Positions 1 through 5,778 of a DNA stretch of 5,778 bases are shown in pieces. The translations under genes were made by a program, and so were the position numbers. The notes under the pieces were generated by a model. The model saw only the letters and a list, made by a program, of their open reading frames with translations. It had not been told where the DNA came from and ran no database searches. The stretch spans positions 1 to 5,778 of the forward strand of contig JAICTW010000210.1 in assembly GCA_025936195.1 (NCBI GenBank), written 5' to 3'. Origin of the DNA: Flavisolibacter sp. (GTDB lineage: Bacteria > Bacteroidota > Bacteroidia > Chitinophagales > Chitinophagaceae). Numbering within the stretch: the first letter of the stretch is position 1; the number at the start of each line of letters is the position of its first letter.

Positions 1-138
1 CCACACAAGTCGCTGGGCTATGTTCCACCGCTGGAATTTATTAATCCGTTTCCCTAGAATTACTAAAAACTATTCAATTTTATACTTTTGAATGGCACGA
101 AAAAAGGGGAAGCTTACACCAGCATAGTAGCAAACCGC

Positions 139-149
139 TGTTAGCCGCC
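139..149 (-). repeat. 11-mer GGCGGCTAACA, left copy of an inverted pair
   Basis: On the minus strand this reads GGCGGCTAACA, followed by GCGGTTTGC. The identical 11-mer occurs on the plus strand at 720-730, so the two copies form an inverted pair enclosing the interrupted membrane gene. A related TGTTAGGCGGC stands at 1030-1040. The sequence similarity does not extend beyond the 11-mer. The role is unknown; the GCTAAC core resembles the kind of short core seen at cassette recombination sites, but it does not fit the canonical GTTRRRY consensus. Confidence 0.45.
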
Positions 150-207
150 TGTGTTCTGTCAGCGTATTCTTCTCATTGTCGGTTAGCGTTGTTCAAGTTG
201 AATTATG

Positions 208-558
208 TCATTTTCTATAATAATAAGCAATTAATAGTGTCACGAGGGTTGGAACAATCAGCGAGGCATAGCTCCACATCTCGTTATACTTGAATAAAAT
301 TATTTGTGTCACAATGATAACAAGGAATTATGCGACGAAATCACTCTTCATCAATTGCCAAATGCCAATCACGCTACTCCAAATAGAAAATGAGGAGAGT
401 AATAAAAACCCTTTATACCATTGTCCAACCATATAAGAAAGTTCAGTTGTCCAAAGTAGAAGCGTCGGAATTGTCCCCAAAAAACCTAAAATACAAGCTG
501 CATAAATAATTGAAGCTGTCCGAAGTTTACTGTTATTTTTTTCTAAATGGTCGCGCAT
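208..558 (-). pseudogene. Small four-helix membrane protein gene interrupted by an in-frame TAA
   Basis: The frame opens with ATG at 558 (MRDHLEKNNSK...) and reaches TAA at 330-328 after 76 codons. The same frame stays open for 39 more codons to TGA at 210-208. The part after the stop is not random: it reads as further membrane protein (FLVIIVTQIILFKY, then SLIVPTLVTLLIAYYYRK), ending in a basic tail. Counting the stop as residue 77, hydrophobic segments lie at about 15-37, 49-70, 74-89 and 97-113, which gives a plausible four-helix protein. The TAA falls inside the third helix, where a Leu TTA to TAA change would be a one-base event. I do not recognise a family. TAA is a normal stop here, since the lipoprotein, EncFtn and groES genes all end with it, so decay is likelier than readthrough. 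A genuine 76-residue two-helix protein, or a sequencing error, remains possible. AGGA sits just before the start codon. Confidence 0.5.
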
Positions 559-719
559 CCTGTAATTTTCTGTTTCCTATTTCTTGAAAAATAGTTTCCG
601 TGACTGGCAAGACTTACACCGATGTAATTTTTGTTTCGGCCAATAAGAACAAAAGCGAAATGTTGAACTGACTGCCAGATGTCAGCTGAATTTTTATGGA
701 CTGCAGACTGTTTTAACAT

Positions 720-730
720 GGCGGCTAACA
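720..730 (+). repeat. 11-mer GGCGGCTAACA, right copy of an inverted pair
   Basis: An exact plus-strand match to the minus-strand 11-mer at 149-139. The two copies lie 570 bp apart with the interrupted membrane gene between them. They may be ends or cores of a dispersed element; sequences next to the two copies do not align by eye. Confidence 0.4.
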
Positions 731-795
731 CTAAGATATTCGCAATTACACGCAACTCCAAAATTTCTAAATCATTGATTCTCATCAAAAACTTC

Positions 796-826
796 ATTGC
801 GCAATATTTATTGCGCATTGCGCAAT
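796..826. repeat. Two copies of the palindrome ATTGCGCAAT, 21 bp apart
   Basis: Perfect 10-bp palindromes lie at 796-805 and 817-826, with an extra TTGCGCA at 811-817 overlapping the second. Their 21-bp spacing is two helical turns and equals the unit length of the array that starts 33 bp further on, although the centres (800.5 and 821.5) are not in phase with that array. They could bind a dimeric protein on one face of the helix, but no regulator or regulated gene is evident. Confidence 0.5.
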
Positions 827-858
827 CAGCCATCGGCGAGAAAACTCTAAATGAACTA

Positions 859-984
859 CAAGCAAGGCGCCTTGCTCAACAAGCAAAGCTCTTTGCTTAA
901 CCAACAATCATCCCTGCCTCGCAAGTAAGGTCTTTTGCTTCACAAACAAAGGCCTTTGCACGACAAGCAAAGCCAGGTTCTTCT
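859..984. repeat. Six-unit 21-bp tandem array of palindromic units
   Basis: Units begin at 859, 880, 901, 922, 943 and 964. The consensus is roughly CAAGCAAAGNNCTTTGCTT plus two bases. Unit 1 contains a perfect 16-bp palindrome (861-876), unit 2 has 8-bp arms 881-888 and 891-898 around CT, unit 4 is an imperfect dyad (923-930 with 933-940), and unit 5 has the perfect 12-mer CAAAGGCCTTTG (947-958). Dyad centres at 868.5, 889.5, 931.5 and 952.5 keep exact 21-bp spacing. Unit 3 is strongly degenerate, and unit 6 keeps only its left half. Arm changes are partly compensated on the other side (AAGG/CCTT in unit 1, AAAG/CTTT in unit 2), which suggests that base pairing, or symmetry, has been maintained. 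No adjacent nuclease genes or CRISPR-like spacers are seen, so this is not a CRISPR array. Confidence 0.85.
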
Positions 985-1034
985 TCATTTTCCGGGAAGT
1001 CTCCACCGGATCAGCTTACATAAGGGAACTGTTA

Positions 1035-1135
1035 GGCGGCACTCCTCGCAACATAAATATAACCGGATGCCGTAAACCATTTGAGGAGTGCCACCCAAGA
1101 TTCTTTATTTTATATGATACTGTTGTGGGCACTCC
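1035..1135. repeat. Inverted repeat GGCACTCCTC / GAGGAGTGCC with a third partial copy
   Basis: A perfect 10-bp inverted pair lies at 1038-1047 and 1083-1092. Two further outer pairs past one mismatch (GG at 1035-1036 with CC at 1094-1095) extend it, with a 35-nt loop. A third direct copy, GGCACTCC at 1128-1135, shares its upstream context with the first copy (TGTT followed by G-rich bases at 1030 and at 1121). There is no T-run after the stem, and the loop is long for an intrinsic terminator. Possible explanations are a small mobile-element remnant or a dispersed intergenic repeat; nothing here chooses between them. Confidence 0.6.
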
Positions 1136-1263
1136 CCGGGAAAGTTAATAGTAGCAATGCAACTCAGTGCAAAGTAAATCTTACCAAAGAAGATTGAAAT
1201 AAAAAATTGCCTTGCTATCGTTAGTGTTCTGAAAATCTCAATAAAAAAAACAAACAAAAGCCT

Positions 1264-2478
1264 CTACCTGCTTTCATAAAGTTTCAACTCCACTCTCCGG
1301 TTTCTTGCTCTGCCTTCAGGAACGTTGTTATCTGCGACTGGCTTTGAAGCACCAAACCCTTTATACGACAGCCGTTCTGACCGAATGCCCATTTTCACCA
1401 AATAAGAAAAAACGGCCTTTGCCCGGTTCTCGCTAAGCAAAAGATTGGATGCCTCACTGCCAATATTATCGGTATGGCCTTCAATCAGCAAATGTTTATA
1501 AGGATATTGTTGTAAGATGCTGATCACAGTGTCCAATGCGCTAAAACTTTCTGATAATAATACTGCTTTGCCTGTTTCAAAATAGATCCGGCTTGCTGCA
1601 AGGTTTAAACTTTGAATGGTGTTTTCAACCACTTCAGGACAGCCATGTTTTTGTATCACGCCGGCAACTGTAACACAACTGTCTTCCTCATCATTGATGC
1701 CATCACCATCCGTATCAGGCGCAGGACAACCCTGGTATTTTTCTTTACCAAATATTGCAGGGCATTTGTCAAGATTATCAGGAATTCCGTCGCCATCAGA
1801 ATCGGGACAGCCATTAAATTTCAACAGGCCGGCTATTGCAGGACAATGGTCAACCGAATCTGCAATACCATCGCCATCTGTATCTTTTATTACAGGAGCA
1901 TTGGTAACCGAAGCGGCAATCCTTGTGTTTTTTTTCTTTTTTGATTTTGCATTATTGATTTTGCCAGCCAAACCTATACTATAGAAATAATGAGTATTGA
2001 TGGTTCCGGCATACGCTGGCTTATATAAAGCGTTAAGTTGAATGTAGGCATCTTTAAACTGCCACTGCACTCCGGGTCCGATAAGTAAGCAGGAAGAAAT
2101 TTTATTTTCCGCGAAATCAAAACTTAAGCCCGTAAGCAGAAAAGGTTGCAAAGCAACTTTTTTTGCGAAAAGTCTCGTACGCATAGACAGGTCAAGTTCT
2201 GAAAGAAATTTTTTTCTGTCACTCAGGTTTGTTTTTTTTGAAAAGCTGTCAGAAAAAGATCCTGAATAGGTTAGCTGCCAGTCAAATCTTTGATTGATTC
2301 CTTTTAAAAATCCAAAAGAAAGTCCGCCATCTAAATCAGAATTCAATTTCAATGGCTGTTTATTTTTGAAATTATTCTCAATGAAAGAAACAGAAATCAG
2401 TGATGGATGTTTGAATGTGCTTTGTGATGCACAGAAAAGAGAAACCACAATCAACCCCAACAAAAAAGAATGCTTCAT
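1264..2478 (-). CDS. OmpA-family outer-membrane protein with thrombospondin type-3 repeats
   Basis: This is a predicted 404-residue envelope protein that would anchor the outer membrane to peptidoglycan. I start it at ATG 2478 because this puts a Sec signal peptide at the N-terminus (MKHSFLLGLIVVSLFCAS). An in-frame ATG at 2529 would add 17 mostly charged residues in front of it. There is no lipobox, since the Cys is preceded by Phe. Residues about 25-175 alternate polar and hydrophobic stretches, as in a small beta-barrel. A Lys-rich linker (about 178-184) follows, then three calcium-binding type-3 repeats with DxDGDGxxD cores starting at about 199, 226 and 255, each with CP/GCP cysteines. 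Residues about 291-404 form the OmpA C-terminal domain, with the peptidoglycan-contact Asp (EGHTDN, D337) and Arg (ENRA, R352) both present. Its barrel partner or substrate is unknown. It is divergent from the lipoprotein gene, 175 bp away. The coding strand carries several A7-A8 runs. Confidence 0.93.
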   Translation of the reverse strand: MKHSFLLGLIVVSLFCASQSTFKHPSLISVSFIENNFKNKQPLKLNSDLDGGLSFGFLKGINQRFDWQLTYSGSFSDSFSKKTNLSDRKKFLSELDLSMRTRLFAKKVALQPFLLTGLSFDFAENKISSCLLIGPGVQWQFKDAYIQLNALYKPAYAGTINTHYFYSIGLAGKINNAKSKKKKNTRIAASVTNAPVIKDTDGDGIADSVDHCPAIAGLLKFNGCPDSDGDGIPDNLDKCPAIFGKEKYQGCPAPDTDGDGINDEEDSCVTVAGVIQKHGCPEVVENTIQSLNLAASRIYFETGKAVLLSESFSALDTVISILQQYPYKHLLIEGHTDNIGSEASNLLLSENRAKAVFSYLVKMGIRSERLSYKGFGASKPVADNNVPEGRARNRRVELKLYESR

Positions 2479-2653
2479 TAGTATGAAAGATATTGCCTTA
2501 AAGAAACGACGGTCAGACTTGTAATCCAACAGGTGTTTTAAGAAACTTGAATATTTTCTGAATTCAGGCTTAATGGCTACAACAAAGCTTAAAACAAAAA
2601 AACTTCTCCTACATTTCCAATATGCCTTAAATTAGAACCATAAACTAAGCCAC

Positions 2654-3121
2654 TTGAAACCAAAAGCCATCATCACATTATTCAGCATCGTTCTCATTTC
2701 CTGCTCTGCAGAAAATCGTAAGGATCAATCAGAAGCTGCTTCTCTTCCTTTAACCGGAACATGGAAACTGCTCACCGGAACGCTTATAGAAAAAGGCGAT
2801 ACGGTTGTTACTGATTATACCAAAAACCTATCCTTCATTAAAATTATTAATGACGACCATTTTGCTTTTTTACAGCATAATCTGAATAAAGGCAAAGATT
2901 CAACGAAGGCGTTTGAAGCGGGTGGTGGTCGCTATTCATTAAAAGATAGCAATTACACAGAACACCTTGAATACTGCAGTGCACCGGAATGGGAAGGGCA
3001 TGATTTTACATTTACTATTTCCATCAAAGGAGATACGCTCACCCAGTCCGGAATTGAAAAGGTAGAAGGTGCGGGAGTAAACCGGACCAATATTGAAAGA
3101 TATGTCAGGCTGAAAAATTAA
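2654..3121 (+). CDS. Lipocalin-like lipoprotein, TTG start
   Basis: A 155-residue predicted lipoprotein. The N-terminus KPKAIITLF is followed by the lipobox LISC (residues 14-17), so the mature protein would be lipidated on Cys17 and exported to the envelope. TTG at 2654 is the only sensible start: a stop (TAG 2633-2635) lies just upstream in frame, and the protein has no internal Met. After a short polar linker, the GTW motif at residues 35-37 and a run of short beta-like strands (VVTDYTKNLSFIKI, HFAFLQH, FTFTISIKGDTLTQSG) suggest a lipocalin-type barrel, as in small DUF4488-like Bacteroidota proteins. The family name is my inference. A Gly-rich turn followed by RYSL and the stretch EHLEYCSAPEW lie mid-protein. 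No ligand can be assigned. It converges on the EncFtn gene with 42 bp between the stops, where only a weak 5-bp stem (3129-3133 with 3142-3146) is visible. Confidence 0.85.
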   Translation: MKPKAIITLFSIVLISCSAENRKDQSEAASLPLTGTWKLLTGTLIEKGDTVVTDYTKNLSFIKIINDDHFAFLQHNLNKGKDSTKAFEAGGGRYSLKDSNYTEHLEYCSAPEWEGHDFTFTISIKGDTLTQSGIEKVEGAGVNRTNIERYVRLKN

Positions 3122-3163
3122 GCAGGTAAGTATTTGAATTTATACTCGCTGATGCTACAATAG

Positions 3164-3478
3164 TTAATCTGCTTTCTTTTCTCCTTTTTCTCCAAGGTTT
3201 ACAATGTCGCCGGACTTGAATAAGATTTCTTTTAATGTAGTGCGCCATTTTTCTTTTTTGCGCAATAAAAATTCAAGGTCCATTCCAAAATGCTTGAACT
3301 CTTCCTGCTGGGCATTTTCCATAATGGCTTTTGCCTGCGGGTCTTTTTCCACAGAAATGCGTTGTTCGTACCAATTGATGGCTTCTGTTTCTTCGGTTAA
3401 AGAGGCCAGCATTCTCGCCATTGTTCTTGTTTCGGCTGATAATTCTTCGGGCGGTTCGTGGTATTGATCAAATCCCAT
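3164..3478 (-). CDS. Encapsulated-ferritin (EncFtn) family ferroxidase, without adjacent encapsulin
   Basis: A 104-residue protein that aligns by eye, without gaps over most of its length, with Rhodospirillum rubrum EncFtn. It shares the HEP...EEL opening, the first helix ending in EEtEAINWYEQR, and the second-helix EEFKHFGMDLEFLLR. The ferroxidase ligands of that family are all present: Glu30, Tyr37, Glu60 and His63, with entry-site Glu29 and Glu32 and the neighbouring Trp36 (R. rubrum numbering is two higher). Members oxidise Fe(II) at a centre formed between two subunits, assemble as decamers, and cannot store iron alone, so they normally pass it into an encapsulin shell. Here the neighbours are the convergent lipoprotein gene and divergent groESL, with no encapsulin gene. 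The C-terminus (NLGEKGEKKAD) lacks the usual LTVGSLK-like shell-targeting peptide. It is probably transcribed alone; a near-match to a Bacteroidota -7 box (TATTTTG) sits about 25 bp upstream of the ATG. Confidence 0.9.
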   Translation of the reverse strand: MGFDQYHEPPEELSAETRTMARMLASLTEETEAINWYEQRISVEKDPQAKAIMENAQQEEFKHFGMDLEFLLRKKEKWRTTLKEILFKSGDIVNLGEKGEKKAD

Positions 3479-3618
3479 CTTTACATTTTGAAACTACTAT
3501 TTGCAAAATATGAGCCATGACGACCTGCTTATTGATTCGTATGCTCACAGATTAAATCCAATAACATCATGGCGAGGGTTCTCCGTAATTTCTGGCGTTA
3601 TCTGAAAGCAGTAATATG

Positions 3619-3655
3619 AGCGGAAACTTTCACCGCTGAAGCGGTTACTTTTTCT
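3619..3655 (+). other. Alternative short hairpins sharing one arm
   Basis: CCGCT at 3633-3637 can pair either with AGCGG at 3619-3623 (9-nt loop) or with AGCGG at 3640-3644. The second option extends to a stem ACCGC/GCGGT around TGAA and is followed by the T-rich tract TACTTTTTCT at 3646-3655. The arrangement looks like a weak terminator or attenuator on the plus strand, but stems of 5-6 bp are short, and no gene upstream on that strand needs terminating. It lies about 190 bp before the predicted groES transcription start, so it is not in the groES leader. Confidence 0.25.
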
Positions 3656-3822
3656 AATAGCCAAGATTGCCAGACATATAAAACGCTGAGCCGGACACAG
3701 CACGGCATAGCAAAATAGCAGTGCAGTGAAGCAAGCGCATAAATAGAATGTCAAAACTTCCTTTTTGTTTTAGCTTTTTAGCACAGGAATTCAACCAAAC
3801 TGCAATTTTTTCACTTTCTACC

Positions 3823-3850
3823 GTGATGGCACACAATTAGCCTACCTTTG
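3823..3850 (+). promoter_or_regulatory. Bacteroidota-type promoter of groESL
   Basis: TACCTTTG at 3843-3850 matches the Bacteroidota -7 consensus TAnnTTTG exactly. A -33 TTG-like element is weak: GTG at 3823-3825, 17 bp upstream. Transcription would start near 3855, giving a leader of about 55 nt before groES. No CIRCE element (TTAGCACTC-N9-GAGTGCTAA) is visible between 3479 and 3910, so HrcA-type repression is not supported by the sequence. Confidence 0.65.
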
Positions 3851-3910
3851 CGCACCTGACAAAAGTCAAACCTGACTGAAAAATTTTCATTAAAACCAAA
3901 AACATAAAGT

Positions 3911-4192
3911 ATGGCTAACAAAGTAAATGTTACCCCTCTGCATGACAGAGTAATTGTAAAACCGGCTGCCGCTGAAGAAAAAACGGCCGGTGGTATTATT
4001 ATCCCTGACACAGCGAAAGAAAAGCCTCAACGTGGTACTGTCATCGCCGCAGGTCCGGGTAAAAAAGACGAGCCCGTAACCGTAAAAAATGGCGATACCG
4101 TTTTGTATGGCAAATATGCCGGAACAGAAATCTCCATTGAGGGCCAAGATTACCTGATCATGAGAGAGAGTGATATTCTGGCAATTGTTTAA
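3911..4192 (+). CDS. groES: Co-chaperonin GroES (Hsp10)
   Basis: A full-length 93-residue co-chaperonin. Seven copies form the lid that closes the GroEL folding chamber in the cytoplasm in an ATP-dependent cycle. The N-terminal signature is clear ([14 protein letters not shown], residues 5-18). The mobile loop that docks onto GroEL spans about residues 19-36 and contains GGIIIPD (27-33). The central part [11 protein letters not shown] (42-52) leads to the roof hairpin, and the C-terminus [14 protein letters not shown] is the usual closing strand. The ATG at 3911 is set by homology; it is preceded by an A-rich stretch rather than a Shine-Dalgarno sequence, as is common in Bacteroidota. It is followed after 88 bp by groEL in the same direction, the standard operon order. 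Confidence 0.98.
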   Translation: MANKVNVTPLHDRVIVKPAAAEEKTAGGIIIPDTAKEKPQRGTVIAAGPGKKDEPVTVKNGDTVLYGKYAGTEISIEGQDYLIMRESDILAIV

Positions 4193-4216
4193 TGGTTGAA
4201 TGGCTGCATGGCTGCA
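4193..4216 (+). repeat. Three tandem 8-bp units in the groES-groEL spacer
   Basis: Directly after the groES stop come TGGTTGAA, TGGCTGCA and TGGCTGCA. The last two units are identical and the first differs at two positions. They lie in the transcribed spacer of the operon. Replication slippage is the simplest explanation. The overlapping GCTGCAGC is self-complementary but too short to act as a clear terminator. Confidence 0.6.
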
Positions 4217-4259
4217 GCGAACTTATTGAGCAAACACGCGAAAACAATTTATCAATTAA

Positions 4260-5778
<1,519 letters not shown>

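Larger units (their letters stand above)
679..1023 (+). other. Open frame with heptapeptide repeats, broken once by TAA; coding status doubtful
   Basis: ATG at 679 opens a 73-codon frame ending at TAA 898-900. The same frame is then open again to TAA at 1021-1023. The 21-bp array at 859-984 is exactly seven codons per unit, so in this frame it gives successive heptads: QARRLAQ, QAKLFA-stop, PTIIPAS, QVRSFAS, QTKAFAR, QAKPGSS. The stop sits at the seventh codon of unit two, where unit four has TCA (Ser). This could be a decayed gene with a repeat tail. It could equally be a DNA repeat whose length, a multiple of three, leaves frames open by accident. The first 60 residues resemble no family I know, and a minus-strand frame overlaps them. 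Confidence 0.2.
559..1263. other. 705-bp region without a confident gene, rich in repeats
   Basis: No protein I can identify is encoded between the membrane-gene start and the end of the OmpA-family gene. What it holds is structured: the 11-mer at 720-730, paired ATTGCGCAAT palindromes at 796-826, the 21-bp palindromic array at 859-984, and the GGCACTCC repeat cluster at 1035-1135. Overlapping open frames exist on both strands (minus 833-543, plus 679-900), but neither shows a domain, signal peptide or convincing composition. Bases 1141-1263 are A/T-rich, and the minus strand just past the OmpA gene has a T8 run (about 1242-1249) but no clear preceding hairpin, so I do not call a terminator. 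Confidence 0.6.
3479..3910. other. 432-bp divergent intergenic region between the EncFtn gene and groES
   Basis: No convincing gene is present. The region should contain the EncFtn promoter near its left end and holds the groES promoter at its right end. Between them lie a 31-codon plus-strand frame (3510-3605, starting MSHDDLLIDSYAHR), a pair of competing short hairpins (3619-3655), and minus-strand frames that look accidental. All three plus-strand frames between 3540 and 3700 are broken by stops, so an intact gene is unlikely. It might include a dispersed intergenic repeat or the remains of a gene. Confidence 0.55.

Noticed and set aside
113..620. Direct repeat CTTACACC at 113-120 and 613-620
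   Set aside because: Only eight bases match and the flanks do not align, so chance is a sufficient explanation.
543..833. 96-codon minus-strand open frame upstream of and overlapping the membrane gene
   Set aside because: No domain, signal or membrane pattern; it covers the repeat motifs at 720-730 and 796-826, and the opposite strand is open as well, so it looks accidental.
859..984. CRISPR-like array
   Set aside because: Units are contiguous with no unique spacers, they are 21 bp long and individually palindromic, and no cas genes are present.
1969..1976. Minus-strand TAGGTTTG, an exact -7 consensus match
   Set aside because: It lies within the OmpA-family coding sequence with no downstream gene that needs a promoter there.
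2479..2529. 17-residue N-terminal extension of the OmpA-family protein
   Set aside because: It would place charged residues in front of a clean Sec signal peptide; the internal ATG at 2478 gives a normal signal sequence.
2580..2592. Possible -7 box TAAGCTTTG for the OmpA-family gene
   Set aside because: The spacing inside the box is one base too long and the nearest upstream TTG is about 26 bp away, outside the usual range.
3129..3146. Bidirectional terminator between the lipoprotein and EncFtn genes
   Set aside because: The stem is only AGTAT/ATACT with an 8-nt loop and no T-run on either side.
3510..3605. 31-codon plus-strand frame starting MSHDDLLIDSYAHR, preceded by TACTATTTGC
   Set aside because: The upstream sequence only loosely fits a -7 box (three bases instead of two between TA and TTTG), the product is very short and unrecognised, and all three plus-strand frames close soon afterwards.
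3545..3836. Two overlapping minus-strand open frames between the EncFtn gene and groES
   Set aside because: They overlap each other in different frames, have Cys-rich improbable composition and no recognisable domain.

Overview
The window looks like chromosomal DNA from a member of the Bacteroidota, probably close to Chitinophagaceae. This rests on the GroEL and GroES sequences, an exact TAnnTTTG-type -7 promoter element upstream of groES, A/T-rich start regions without clear Shine-Dalgarno sequences, and an OmpA-type protein with thrombospondin type-3 repeats. The genus assignment is an inference from protein style, not a database result.

Layout. Bases 1-1263 are gene-poor and rich in repeats. 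They hold a small four-helix membrane protein gene on the minus strand, split by an in-frame TAA (558 to 208). They also hold an 11-bp inverted pair flanking that gene, a 21-bp tandem array of palindromic units (859-984), and a GGCACTCC inverted/direct repeat cluster (1035-1135). From 1264 the window is ordinary and gene-dense: an outer-membrane OmpA-family protein (minus, 2478 to 1264), a divergent lipocalin-like lipoprotein with a TTG start (plus, 2654-3121), and a convergent encapsulated-ferritin (EncFtn) family ferroxidase (minus, 3478 to 3164). After a 432-bp gap with no convincing gene come groES (3911-4192) and groEL (4281 to beyond the window end).

How the parts relate. groES and groEL form the standard chaperonin operon, driven by a Bacteroidota-type promoter at about 3823-3850. 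The EncFtn gene is divergent from groESL and convergent with the lipoprotein gene, so it appears to be transcribed alone. No encapsulin shell gene lies beside it and its C-terminus lacks a recognisable shell-targeting peptide, which is the most biologically interesting point here. The OmpA and lipoprotein genes share a 175-bp divergent intergenic region, and both products are predicted for the cell envelope.

I do not see a clear new multi-gene system. The best leads are the orphan EncFtn, the codon-phased 21-bp palindromic array, and the stop-interrupted membrane gene flanked by an inverted 11-mer.
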